From Xylona heveae TC161 (Eukaryota > Ascomycota > Xylonomycetes > Xylonales > Xylonaceae), in assembly GCF_001619985.1 (NCBI RefSeq), contig NW_017264205.1, positions 434,001 to 498,000 on the forward strand: a DNA stretch of 64,000 bases, given 5' to 3'. The notes below the pieces were generated by a model. The model ran no database searches. It had not been told where the DNA came from and saw only the letters and a program-made list of their open reading frames with translations. Of this stretch, positions 1 to 11,760 are shown in pieces (positions within the stretch are counted from its first letter, which is position 1; each line of letters starts with the position of its first letter). The translations under genes were made by a program, and so were the position numbers.

Positions 1-3000
1 TCAAATTGCGTCCCAAGGAAACAAACGATGTTCAAATAGAGGGGAAAAGGCCCAAGTCGAGCCGTCAAGAAACGACATATACCGGTAAGTCCTCCGAAAA
101 AACGTTATTTTCACATCTGCGATATCATTGTTTAATACCCAGATATCCGTAAATATCATTTTGCACACATTGTCTTTCGATTGATGATTCTTAAATCCTG
201 ATGTATTCCTTACTGAGCCTATGGTTTCCTATACACATTGCTCCCATCAGTTGTCTCGCGCTCGATACGTGCGGACCTGCGAGCAGTAAACCTTTCCTTT
301 CTTGCTTGCAAACTTCTCAATTAATATTTCTGCTGAATCATTGCTTTCAGACTCTGTGTTGAGCGGGGATATTCTTGAAGCACGTCATGCCCTGATCAAG
401 CCTTCTCCAGGCAGAGTTTCGGACTTGGTCACCGCTGCTGAAGCCCGGGATTCTAGCCCGGGCAGAAAAACAGAGCTGTTTACGCAGAGTGAAAGAATGC
501 CGGTGACTAATCCTGGTCTCGATGCCACCAGCCTAACAGACGAACCCTTGATATTTTCTACCAATGCTGGGATAGACATCAGTGCGGCAGCCGGCGCTTT
601 TCTGTCTGAGCCTGCAGAGTCTAGACTGAAACGGAGACGCACTTCAATTGGCTTTGGCGATGACAACCAACTCCACAAGATCGAACGGGCAAACAAACCT
701 CGCAGGAGAAATAGTGAAATTGGGCTGGGAAGATCGAACTTTCCGCCTAGTAAACATGCCCAATCTCAAGAGTTGCCGGACATTTGGGAATTTCCTAGTA
801 GCGGCGAGTCGAACGATCCATTACACGAAAAGCATGAGTCGCAAACTTGCCATGGTAGCAAAGCCAGCATTTTCAAGCTCGACAAGAAAGGCCATTGCCA
901 TGGTGCAATAAGTCCTCACAAGCGACGCCGGCGATCCCCAGCAGAAGGTGCTGCTTGCAATAAAATTAATTCAGCGGAGACAGCTGCCGTGGCAGCGCCG
1001 CTAGAGTATCATTCTATCAACTTCAAATTTTCCCCAGCCTCGAATGGCCTCCGGGGAAGAAACATTATCACAGAAAATGATGACGGAAGTGAACGTATTC
1101 CATTGGAAAATCCACATGACATCTCCTCTTCTTTACCACCAACGACTACTTCAATGAGTACTGATACTTCACATATCTCTCCCTTACCACGTCCATTGCT
1201 AGCAGAACAATTGAAAACACAACCTCGCATAAAGGACCATCTCAGCTCTAACCCCGAAACGTATGCTCCAGCGGACCTCTTTGAACGTCTTCCTGGCGAG
1301 TCAAGCACTCTTCCAAATACCACTCCAAGCCAGTCAATATCCAAGGATACCAAGATCGGCAAGGAAAGCAATTCTCTAGACACTCCGGCTAGTCAATTCT
1401 CTAGGCCTATGCCGAGTAGCCCGCCGTCAAAATCTGTCGAACCGAACTCAAATTCAGACCGCGGAATATCTCCGCCCAGGCAGACAAGCATCCAAGTCAG
1501 GATCCCGGGCAATAAAATGTCCACGAATGACTTCCCGGACGAGATCTCAATGCTTTCACGGCCGCGCATTCGAAGGAAACGCCGCACAAAAACTAGCATG
1601 GGTTTCACGCTGCCACCTCGTGAGATGTCTGATTCGGAAGACGAGGATTTTGCGCCGAAGGCGGCTTCAAAAGACAAACCAATCTTTAATGATGATGACA
1701 AGGATCATAGCGATGTCTTAGAGGCAGATGAGCTGGAGGCAGACGGCTACGGTATCAGGGATAGCGGCCTCCCACGGGAGCATTATAGACCACGGCCTAG
1801 CCGGTCACGCGCAAGCAAGATCGAGTTTGACTACCCAATTGACTTTTCAAAGCGCCCAGAAGCCCAACTGAAGGCTCGGCGCCGAAAGAGCAGGGCTTCG
1901 GACAAAGAAAATGAGGCGACAGAAGACGCCCAATCTGGCATTCAATCGCTCCGTCCGGAAAATGTGGGGGTCAAACATGATATCAGGGATCCTCATCAGG
2001 AGGATATACTGGGTGAAAGGGTGACAGTCAAAAGCCAGAATAGGCAATCCGCTTCAGGGCCTTCGGCCAAGGGTGTGGATGGGGTGGATGGAGTGAACAA
2101 GGCTGACAAAAAGCGCCGAGTATCAACCAAGCCGACGGCAGGGGTGGGTGATGAGATTGATAATGGAAAATTAGGAGCGGCCCGAGACGGGCCGCGTATG
2201 TCTGAAGAAATGTTGGTGAAAGGAAAGAGACGGAAATCCAATCAGGAGGGCGATATTTCAGTTCATGTACCTCGTGCTCCTACCCCTGTCACAGATGCCG
2301 AAGCCGACAGGGGTAGAGAACATGTCAAGGCTCGCTTTGCAAGCGAAGCGTCAAGCTACAAAGGCGCCGATCAAAATGCAAGCACGGCTCGACATGGCCA
2401 GCTCGATCATGCAGGGTCTCCTGCAAGGTCGTACGAGAGCGTGACATTAGATCGAACAGATTTCGACATTACAGATCGCCCTTTGGATGACCCCTGCAAT
2501 GGCCTGGCGCGCCAATCCATCTCATCCCTTGGCCAAGGAGAAGATGATGCTCCTAATTCGGAAAAGAGTCCAAAACTAGACTTGGATCTGAGTGAGCAGA
2601 CTGATCGCGATCTTGCAATTGAATCGGCCACTGCCAAAGCCAATGCGCGCCAATCTAGGACCGTCTCCAAGCCAAAGGACAGGGTGCACTCACTTTCTAA
2701 TTCCACATCTAGATCTCGCTCCCGCCCAGGCGATGATCAGCCAGAAAATTGGTCACGTCCTGCCTACATGGAGAAGGACCATGAGACTATTCCGCCTAGC
2801 TCGATCAATAATACACATACTATGACCATCAGCAATTCGACGGCTAATTCAGCCAGGAAAACGCCACCGCCGGAGTTAGGACCGACAGTATCAAAACGGA
2901 AGAAAATGCCTCAACGAGCCGAGCCTTCTTTCATCACCGCGGTTGAAAGTGCAGAACTAGCTGGTGATTCTTATGCAGATGAACTAGGGCCTGCAGGAAC

Positions 3001-3193
3001 CAAGGCTACTGAAAAGGAGAAGGTTCAAGACCAGCAGCATGCCGCTGAACCCTCTGACACTGCCACCAGCGGGACAGGATCCAAGGGTCCAAGTCAGCAT
3101 AGCCCCATTCGCGGCAGCCATGTCCCGTACCGCGTCGGCCTGAGTCGAAGAGCGCGTATCCAGCCCTTGTTACGGGTTGTTCGAAAGCAGTAA
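1..3193 (+). CDS. Large basic Ser-rich nuclear-type protein, 3' part
   Basis: Two exons are visible. Exon 1-84 (enters from outside the window, codons start at base 3) and exon 351-3193, joined across an intron at 85-350 (donor GTAAGT, acceptor TTTCAG). The phase fits: the split codon becomes Asp, then SVLSGDILEARHAL. About 975 residues are seen, ending at a TAA at 3191. The protein is hydrophilic and mostly disordered, with many basic clusters that look like nuclear localisation signals (KRRRTSIGFG, HKRRRRSPAE, RIRRKRRTKTSMGF, KARRRKSRASDKENE). It ends in a basic motif, VPYRVGLSRRARIQPLLRVV, which looks like the conserved part. No catalytic domain is visible. I half-remember similar C-termini in fungal proteins labelled AT DNA-binding, but cannot confirm it. 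A chromatin-associated role is inference from composition only. The N-terminus, where any structured domain may lie, is missing. Confidence 0.7.
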
Positions 3194-3879
3194 TCCAGGC
3201 CTCCTTTTCGTTTTCTCTTCATTCTTTATTCCTTTTTCCTTTTTTTTTATTTTTTATTATTTCTTTGTTTTTAATTTCTTTGTATTGTTTTTTTGTTTTC
3301 CTCTAGCAGCACACATTGTCGCCTCACACATTCATGAGCATTGCTGACCATTATCTATCCAACTTTACCCGAATATCCCTCTGTTGCCAACCAATTGGAA
3401 AATCCCAATAGGAAATTGCCTGAAGCGCTTGAGCAATGGTTTTATTTTCTCTTTCCCTTTCACTTGTTGTTTGATGCTTCTCGGGGCAGAGCATCGATTC
3501 CACATCTTCGCTATGGATATAAAGAGCGCATGGCATATGGCATATGGTCAAATAGCACGTACTCCGCGATAAACATTGGCATAGCGGATCTTAGCTAGTA
3601 GAAACTATGTAATGAATTAAATGAGAAACGAATATTATTTTTTTACTTCATTGTCTTGTATCTTCTCTGTCCTCTGTTTCGTGTCTTCCTTTTTTTATCT
3701 TGTCTTCTCCTCTCTCGTTCTTTTTTTTTTTTTTTTTCTTACCGGTCTATTTTATCTCAAATTTTTTTGTTGGGTTTTTCTCCGCTCCTTTTGTTCTTTT
3801 TACCTTCCCCGTCTATTTTATCCTATTTTATCCTATTTATTTTCTTTCTCTTTTCTCCCTATTTTATTCTTCTTTGCTT

Positions 3880-3914
<35 letters not shown>

Positions 3915-3922
3915 CTGTGTGT
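3880..3922. repeat. (CT)n followed by (GT)n microsatellite
   Basis: About ten CT units run directly into about ten GT units, with one interruption (GTCTGT). The tract sits inside the T-rich spacer downstream of the left gene. Confidence 0.9.
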
Positions 3923-4380
3923 TTTACATCCCTTCTACTTTCTTTTTTTTCCCTCCCTATTTTGTTCTTATTGTTACTCTTATATATATTGTTACAAGTC
4001 ATAGACTCATGCCATGAGTCAATGAGTTGGTAAGTCCTTGAGTCTGTAAGTCTGTAACTCTGTAACTCTATAAGTCCATGACCAACTAGTTCTAAATAAA
4101 AGAAGAAGTAGAGACCAAGAAGAGATGTCAAGACAGGACAAGAAAAGAAAATCATAATGCATTTTAAACCCTCTCAAAGGCACTGTACAACTGTGGTCTA
4201 TGGTCTACCTTGCTCTGAAAAAGGTAAGTGGTGAGTCGTGACTGGTGATGGGACAGAAAAGTATATCATGCATACCACGCAGTACTGCAGAATATCATAT
4301 ATCACCCATGGGTTACGAGTCTACGACAGATCCCGAGAGCCCACGAGGGTTCGTCAGTCGTCAGTCCTCAGTCGTCATTC

Positions 4381-4466
4381 ATGGAGTCGTGGAGTCGTGG
4401 AGTCGTGGAGTCGTGGAGTCGTGGAGTCGTGGAGTCGTGGAGTCGTGGAGTCATGGAGTTGTGGAG
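4381..4466. repeat. 8-bp minisatellite, unit GTGGAGTC
   Basis: About ten head-to-tail copies of GTGGAGTC. The central copies are perfect; the last ones carry single changes (ATGGAGTT). A unit of eight is not a multiple of three, so the array does not encode a protein repeat. It is non-coding and probably length-variable between strains (inference). Confidence 0.92.
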
Positions 4467-5085
4467 AACAGAAAGAGATTAGAAAGAGAACAGAATGAAA
4501 ATAAAAAAGAGAAGAGAAAGAGAATAGAAAGGTCATGCATAATGCAATTTACCCGGCCGGACCAAAATGTATAATAAGTCCGAAGTCCGGCAATAATGAA
4601 GAGGACTTGATAAACCAAATCACTCAATGGAATGCAATAAACTAGATGACACAAATGCGGAGAGACTAATAGAGGTTGAAAATATATTGAGGAGTATATC
4701 AATGGATGATCTGATGGTTTTTAAATAAAGGTCCCAAAAAAGGAAAGAGAGAAAGAAAGAAAGAAAGAAAAGACAAGAAAAAAAAATAAAATAAAATAAA
4801 GACCATGAAGCGCCTCGATTCCACAAATATGATGCAAATATAAGAAAAATATAACGTAGTAAAGGCTTTTGATAAGGCTAAGAAAGGCGCGCGTTCCGCG
4901 TTGAAGGTTGCCCTATTGACTTCTTGTGGACAAACGGTAAACCAAAAAGGGAGGGGGGAAAAACAAAAATAGGACAAAGTAGTATGTATGTATATATGTA
5001 TGTGCGGGAATTTTGGAAAGGAAAAGGTAGTATGCAAACTCGGGAAAAAAGCAAGAGGAGGAAAGAGTCGAAAGTTGGAAAAATG

Positions 5086-5177
5086 TAAAATGGAAAGGAA
5101 AATGGAAAGGAAAATGGAAAGGAAAATGGAAAGGAAAATGGAAAGGAAAATGGAAAGGAAAATGGAAAGGAAAATGG
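5086..5177. repeat. 12-bp minisatellite, unit AAAATGGAAAGG
   Basis: Seven nearly perfect head-to-tail copies of AAAATGGAAAGG. If read in frame the array would give a repeating Met-Glu-Arg-Lys peptide, but the surrounding open frame is short and has no other support. I treat it as a non-coding minisatellite about 280 bp downstream of the GDE1 stop codon. Confidence 0.92.
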
Positions 5178-5459
5178 ACATGGAGATTGAAAGAAAGATG
5201 AACAAAAGTTACCCCTAAATGAATATACACCATACATAGTTGAATGACTGAAAATCCCGTTTTTTCAGCAATTCCATAAAGCTCGAAAAGAATACTGCCG
5301 CAACAGCGTAAATTCCCACAATTCCTAACAGACCAAAACCCAATTGTCATAGATACATAACTAAGAATGAACAGCTCCTCGAGTGATGATAATGTCTCTC
5401 CAGCAAATCCTTACCCATTGACAAAATCCTGCGTGGCATTTGTGCCATGAGGACTAAGA

Positions 5460-8400
5460 CTAATGGGACCCAGTACCGTTGATTGCGCCATTCAATGAAG
5501 AGATAGTGGAAGTTGGGACCTTGGGCGGACCATGACCCCCACTGTTAACGGGCGTTGCTGCTCCAGAAGGAGCGGCGCTTGCAGGCTTACTCGGGGCTGC
5601 AGAGGCAGTGCCTTGGCCGGTCAGACCTTGACGGATGGCGAGTACGCTGTCGACGATGACGGCATCAATGCCTTCCCTGACTTGCAGCTGTTTAATAGTT
5701 AGTATAGTTCAGAGAAATGACATAATATCCCAGCACCCTTCAGTAGACATACCTTGACCTTTTCTGGGTCATTGTTGACGGCGCCGTATGAAACACACAC
5801 CAAACCAGATTCCTTAACTACCTTGACCAATCGTGGGCTAATTACGAGAGGCTCAGCCGCAGAGACAACGCCGAGCAAGTTCCATCGCGAGGCGAAACGA
5901 ATAGCTTCTTGGAGACTGCTGGCGCGGATGTCGCCGACAGGAGACGTGCCCGCGTCAGTGAGGAACAAGATCGGAATTGAAGGCTGCTTGAATGAGAGCA
6001 GCAGGCAAATGTCAGGATTGAAGCTCGAAAAGATCATCTTGCGCTTCTTGCCGAGATCATAGACCTGTGTGAGAATAGTATCGACAAAGGAGTTGAGCTC
6101 GACAGCATAAGTGTCCATTTCGTGCTCCTCACTTTCATAAAGCATGGGATATTCTAGCATGTTTGTCAGTGATCAAGTTACATGCCCAGTCCGAGGAGTG
6201 TTGACATACTCAGCTCAATGTTGAAGCCAATCGACTCTGGCAGTTTCTTGAACATTTCTTCCAGAGTAGTAAAAGGAGCCTGGATAAAGTGGCCACGGCT
6301 GTTGCCCTTGTAGCCCTTCTCCTTGAAATCCCGCGTGTGCTTCATTCGCTCGCTCATATCAGAGACTGAGTCATGATGACTGCCGCCTCCAACTGACATG
6401 GAGCGTTGGGCTCGCCGGGCAAGACCAGCAATATCATCCCTTGCCTGGTTGGCGGAATCTGCAGATCCCTCCTTGCGCAGCTTCGGCTTCTGGGTATCAC
6501 TGACGTGTAAGAACTGAGGGAGGGGTTAGCCAAAATGGTGAAACAACTGCAGATTCAAAGAGAAACTTTACCTGCTCCAGAGTAAGAGTGTGCACAGGAG
6601 CATCGATTCCTGTCTCGCTGACGAGGAAATCATGGTAGATGACCGGCACGTGGTCTTTGGTCAATTGCACATCTAGGGTTGTTAGGATGAAGCCAGAACG
6701 GAAGACGGATGAAAAGCATACCAAACTATAAAACATGTTAGCATAATGAATACAGAAAAACCTAAAATAGATTGTACTCACCTCAACATATGATGCTCCT
6801 AGGTTGGCCGCAGCAATGAAAGACTACGATCGTCAGCTTTTGAGTCATCAAGCTGCATTTAGCTCACACCCACCTGTAGTGTATTTTCTCCAAGCTGCAA
6901 AGACTTCCGAGCAGTCATATTCTTGCCGAGACCTGTAATGGAGTTAGGGACACCCCCGGACGGAGAGAAGAGCAAAAATTGTATTCACCTCTGTGGCCAA
7001 TGACCATTGTTGAAGCCATACTCTTCCAGTACATTTGCTCTGTAATGGACATTTTCGGATGCGTAAATGGCGTGATGATCAAAAAGTTGAAATTGACGGT
7101 TCCAATGACCTCCAGAGTATCAGCCGCAACAATCGGTACACTGAGATCTCCCTGCAGCGAAATACGCTTTGAACCGATGCTAGGCTTAATGCTCGAAAGC
7201 ATAGCCACACCACGGCCCACAATGCGGTCTTTGGACCCCGCGTAGGTAGGGACAATGTCGAAAAGTACCTTGACTTTCGTGGCGTCGTGCGTCGTGAACG
7301 TCACTGGATCGGTGCTGACATTGTCCTGTACCGGGAGATCAATCACGCTTGGATCTCCAGTGGCGCCGACAGCGGAAATTACAACGGACAAAGCCGTGTC
7401 GAGCTGTGTTGCGTGGGCATTCGACAACGGAATTTGATCCAGCTGAACAGCTTGCACGTCCTTTCGCATATCCATACTGCCCAGACTAACGAGAACCATA
7501 CTCTGATCGGCTAGGTAACGGTGACCAAACGTCTTGAAGGATTCAGCCATTTTGGCGCCTTCTCGCGCCTCTTTGCTTACACCAGACCTTCTATCTTCCA
7601 AAGACGCAGAGGCGGCGGCGGCAGCGGCGGCGGCGGCGGGTGACGAAGTAGAAGCTACAGTGGACGTCTCAGAATCAGAAACATCAGGCGCCGAAGTGAC
7701 TTCGGCGAGGCGCTTGGCGATGTCCATGTGGCCACGCAGCGCAGCGTGTTCCTTGGCTGTCCACCCGGAAGAATCAGCCTTTTCAAGGTCCGCACCGGCT
7801 TCAATCAATATTTCGACGACTCCCAAATGACCATCAACGCAGGCGATGAAAAGCGGAGTCCAAGAAAATGTATTCTCGACCAATTCTGTATTGGCACGTT
7901 GCGCGGATGAGCCCTTGACTAGAGCACGCGCACATTTTTCATGGCCAAAGCGGGCTGCGACATGTAACGCCGATTCACCCTGTTCATCCTGATAGTTGAT
8001 GTCCACGCCGGCCTCGACAAGCATCTCGACAATGACATGAAAGTTTGACTTTGTGGCCAAGGAAAGCACCGCACCTGACTTAGATACCGCTTTCCGCGCC
8101 GCCGCCTTGTTGTCGCTCGAGCCCTTCCAGTTCTCTGCCTCGAGCAGAGTTTTGGTGGTCAGGGGGTGCCCACCAAGTACACTCAAGTGCAACGGCGCCC
8201 ACCCATCGTTGTCTTGCCAAACAGCCGAGTCAATTCCTTCGCTGACGTCGAATTGGCCCCACTCCTGCATGTACTTTATCACAGTCTGGCAGATGATGAC
8301 GAAGCCAAATTGGGCGGCATAGTGGAGCGGCATTCGGCCAAATAAATCCTTTGCTTTGAGCGCCGGCTGCTGTCGCTCACGCAAATGGTCTAGCAGAAAA

Positions 8401-9533
8401 CGCAGAAAGATCACAGACTCATCGTCAGGACCCAACATCTTGGTGTCATCCAATTCCTTGTTCGTCCAATTTGGCGGAGCCATCGCTGGAGGCGCGGCCG
8501 GCAAAATGTAATTGGTTCCATTGGCCGCAAGGTTGGAGGAAAGACCTTCTTCCTGTTCAGCCCCAGTTGTCTTGGAACGGCCAATTGCGATGACAAGCCG
8601 GTGCAAGCAATTACGATGATTGATGTCGCGCTCCTCCTCTAGTGTATCAATCATGTCCAACATGGCGTCGACACACAACTTTGAGCGACACGAGATGGCG
8701 CGTTGTAAGAGGTTAAGCAATAGCCGCTGGAAGTTTAACTCTCGGGGGTCTTCCATCTCGTCGTGGGCCTCCATGAGCTGCTCGACGAGCGTCGTCGAAT
8801 CATCCGAGCGAATGGCGTTATCAATTGACTCGAGCATCGCCGTCGGCAAGTTCAGCCTTGACCGCGACGAAACATGGCGCAGAGACGTGGTCGAGCGTAC
8901 TGAACTGGCGTCGTTGAAGATGTTGTGGTCTCCAAACTTGGATAACCAGTCATTGACATTGTTCAATGCTTCTGACAGACCCAAATTGGTCGCAAAAGGC
9001 TTGGGGTCGACCCGCGACTCCAAAAAGAGCCGCTGAGAGCGCGTGTTCGGGAGCTTTTTGTCAAGCTTCTTGGTAATCTTTACGAACCCGCGCCGATTCA
9101 CTTCGGCATACCAGGACAATTGTCGCATCTTGCCGCGAAGCTCAAGCAAAGCAGCCATTAGCTCTTCAATCTCGTCTCGGTCAATACCGTTGGGTACTCC
9201 GATTGACCCGCCATAGCGGTCATGGAGCAGCTTCAGGCGTCTTGCCAGCTCAGCATTTTTCTTATTGTAAAATCCATCCACGTCCTCGAGGTTCCGGTCG
9301 AGCGCGTAAAAGAAACCTTGAATAGCGCGCGGCAGAAGTCAGTGGGGGCCCTGCGGAGGCCAGCGGACGGATCACAATCACCGCTGGTGCCACTCACCGG
9401 TCAGGTCAGCTTTGCCTCCATTTCGAACAGTCTCGACAGCGGCCTTGATGAGCTTCTTTAAGCCCTTGTAGTCAATGTACGCCGACGACCACTCCGGAAC
9501 CTGATTCCGGGCAAGATTCCGCCCAAACTTCAT
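5460..9533 (-). CDS. GDE1: Glycerophosphocholine phosphodiesterase GDE1 (SPX-ankyrin-GDPD)
   Basis: Exons (minus strand): 9533-9398, 9316-6989, 6932-6874, 6823-6782, 6725-6722, 6672-6572, 6513-6210, 6153-5753, 5687-5460; total 3603 nt, 1200 aa. The family hydrolyses glycerophosphocholine to choline and glycerol-3-phosphate and is linked to phosphate supply through its SPX domain. The N-terminus is a SPX domain (MKFGRNLARNQVPEW, then FFYALDRNLEDVDGFYNKK), followed by ankyrin repeats in roughly the middle third (DLFGRMPLHYAAQFG, GESALHVAARFGHEKCARAL, WTPLFIACVDGHLGVVEILI). The C-terminal GDPD domain starts at GHRG (about 818-821) and carries VEFDVQL (Glu855, Asp857) and the IYHDF histidine. The start is chosen at the Met of MKFGR because SPX domains begin there. 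The exon joining Glu855 to Asp857 is only 4 nt long (see findings). The last about 60 residues are Ala/Pro/Ser-rich and look disordered. Confidence 0.93.
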
Positions 9534-10540
9534 TTCGCGTGGTAATCCAGAGAAGTCACAATACCGAAGCAAATAAACTTCCCGCCGCAAGAGGATGAAG
9601 TCTCCTCCAAATGACTATGAAATGAAGACAACAATGTGTTGGAAACTATTCCGCACGGGAGGCGCACTTCAAATGTTCCCACGTAGCTTCACTCTACAGG
9701 GACCGATAGCAGAAGCGTGTACTCGGATAGTAGATAAGGTATAAGCCATCCGATCGCCCAAGAGCAGGGTAGCGTGCCGCAATCCACTTTCAGGATTCGT
9801 TGAATTTTGCGGGAGTTGCGGGTAGTTGAAATATATGGAGAGTTATAATGTTCGAAACAGAGGGACTTCGGAGGCCGTGTGCTGGATCTGCAGCTTCCCG
9901 TTGGTCAATTTGATCCAAAGATGTATCCACCTCAGGTCTCAAATTCAGGTCCCGAGGTCTCTAGCGCATCTAACCGTCAGCTTCATTGTGCCATTTCCCC
10001 CCGGAGCTCCCGTCACGGCTCTCCGCAATCCACAGAACAGACCAAACGTGGTCAAGTGTGTTCGAAGCGAGTCAAGGGCTGAGCTTACTTTGGGAGCGAG
10101 AGGAGAAGGCCCTAGCAATGGTCAAGCGTAAGCGCCACAGGGGAACAGAAATGCCACACCGGTGAAACCAGAGCTTGAAGGTAAAGTTGCGAGAGCGGTG
10201 CCAGGCAGTTTATGTTCTGGAGCAAAGCTTTTCGAAAAGTCTGTCTTGAGCAAGGGAATGCGGGTAGATCGGATTGCTGGCGGGGCAGAACGGAGCAGAA
10301 TTCACCCCATGGTATCTTGCAGATAATCGTAGTGCGTGTGTGAGCGAGCGAATGCTGGGAATCGAGGGAATGGTGACGAAATCGCTGGTCGCTTGCAAGG
10401 AACGGCAAACAAACCTTGTCTTCTATTTGCGTTTTCTTTCACGCAAGTCTTCATAACAAGCCTGCAGTTCCTCGACAAAGATAATTGTGAAGGAGACTTT
10501 TTCCTTCTCTTTAAAATTCTGCCCGAGCAAGCTTTACTGG

Positions 10541-10580
<40 letters not shown>

Positions 10581-11760
10581 GAGAAGCAAATCGAATCGAA
10601 ATGTACTCCGGTAGCTTTATCGTAGGCTATTGTTAGCGATAACGACGACGACGATCCTAGGCTCGCGTGGCTGGTGAGCTTGCCTAACTGCGTAAACTGT
10701 TCCCGCTCAGGAATGGAATCCTTCAGATCTCGTGCCGACGTAGCGCTGTAATGACCCTTGAATTCCCGTGAGATAATTACCTCTTGTCAATTGAATCCTT
10801 GAATCAAGTCGGAGGAATCTGACGTGCTAAAAAAAATAATCGGTTTGCATGGAACGGTAAGTGAGAGAGGAAGCAAGGACAGGGAGATGAGCAGATTCAT
10901 TGCCTTGCACTGAGCTTCTATTGTATCATCAGACGCACGGGACCGACTTGCGGGATTGGTTGTAACTGGCTCGTGCCCCGGTGCATATGAGCAGCGTTCC
11001 TAAAAAAAAAAAAGGGTGTCATTTGACCATTGAGCGGTCTGAGGACTTCTGGTTGAACACGAGAGTAGGCATAGCAAATGGCGTGAGGTTGACAGCTGTT
11101 AGTGTATGTGATAGAGATGTCACAGCTGAAACATAATTGGGGCGTTCACCTGGCAGTGGGATTTGCCTCCCCATCAATTGCTGCACTGTGGCCATGGTCG
11201 AAGCCTAAATAGCTATCAACCACGAGCCGGTGCGAGTATCGCCTTTTCTTAAATATCACATTTCATCCTGTCCTATTTCCTCTTTTGCAGACCAAGCAAA
11301 GCCGCAAACGACAGTAAACATTATAACTTTCTTTCCCATAGAATCCAGTAAATTTCAGCGTAGACAACGTTTTACAGACATCAAAATCATCACTAGGTTA
11401 AGGTGCTTTTTAAAATCCTCCTAAGCATCCTTAGACCCAGAGTTAGCTACCATGCCAGGAAGGGGTATCCCCGATCAGAATATATGATAGAAGGAATTTT
11501 CATTCGATACCGATTAGAACAAGGGATATACACCGGTATCGTTGGTGTTAAGGAAACTATATAGACAAGAACATGAGATATACAAAATGAAAAGGTACAT
11601 AGAAGTAAGCCAAAGCAATCTGGGACAGGACGGGCCCAATCCACACGTCAAACAAAACAGTGAAAATCCCACCACCTTGCTCAAAATTCCCAGTCAACCC
11701 AAACGCCAATGACGCAACGCCATAGAGAATATTCACATCAGAGAGCAGTGCACCCCAAGC
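9534..11760. other. 2.2-kb spacer upstream of GDE1
   Basis: The interval lies between the GDE1 start and the end of the PPR-like gene. It should contain the GDE1 promoter and leader. Short open frames on both strands have no recognisable content. The only obvious structure is a long A run (listed separately). I see no RNA gene or mobile element here. Confidence 0.6.
10541..10579. repeat. Poly(A) tract of 39 bases
   Basis: An uninterrupted run of 39 A on the + strand (T on the minus strand), ending in CGAGAAGC. No target-site duplication or SINE/LINE-like body is visible next to it, so I call it a simple mononucleotide tract rather than a retroposon tail. Confidence 0.9.

Larger units (their letters stand above)
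3194..5459. other. Repeat-rich spacer, no gene seen
   Basis: This 2.3-kb interval lies between the end of the left gene and the end of GDE1, so it is a 3'-to-3' spacer. The first part (3200-3960) is strongly T-rich on the + strand with a T16-type run near 3720 and then CT/GT dinucleotides. The middle holds an 8-bp minisatellite and the right part a 12-bp one, listed separately. Open frames here translate to low-complexity Phe/Leu/Ser or Lys/Arg strings and carry no domain, so I do not call them genes. Confidence 0.7.

Noticed and set aside
3621-4033. Several overlapping 100-127-codon frames on the + strand full of Phe, Leu and Ser
   Set aside because: They are translations of a T-rich, CT/GT microsatellite stretch; all three frames are open for the same compositional reason and no domain is present.
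10541-10579. Poly(A) tract as a possible retroposon tail
   Set aside because: No flanking target-site duplication and no internal promoter or reverse-transcriptase-like sequence on either side.
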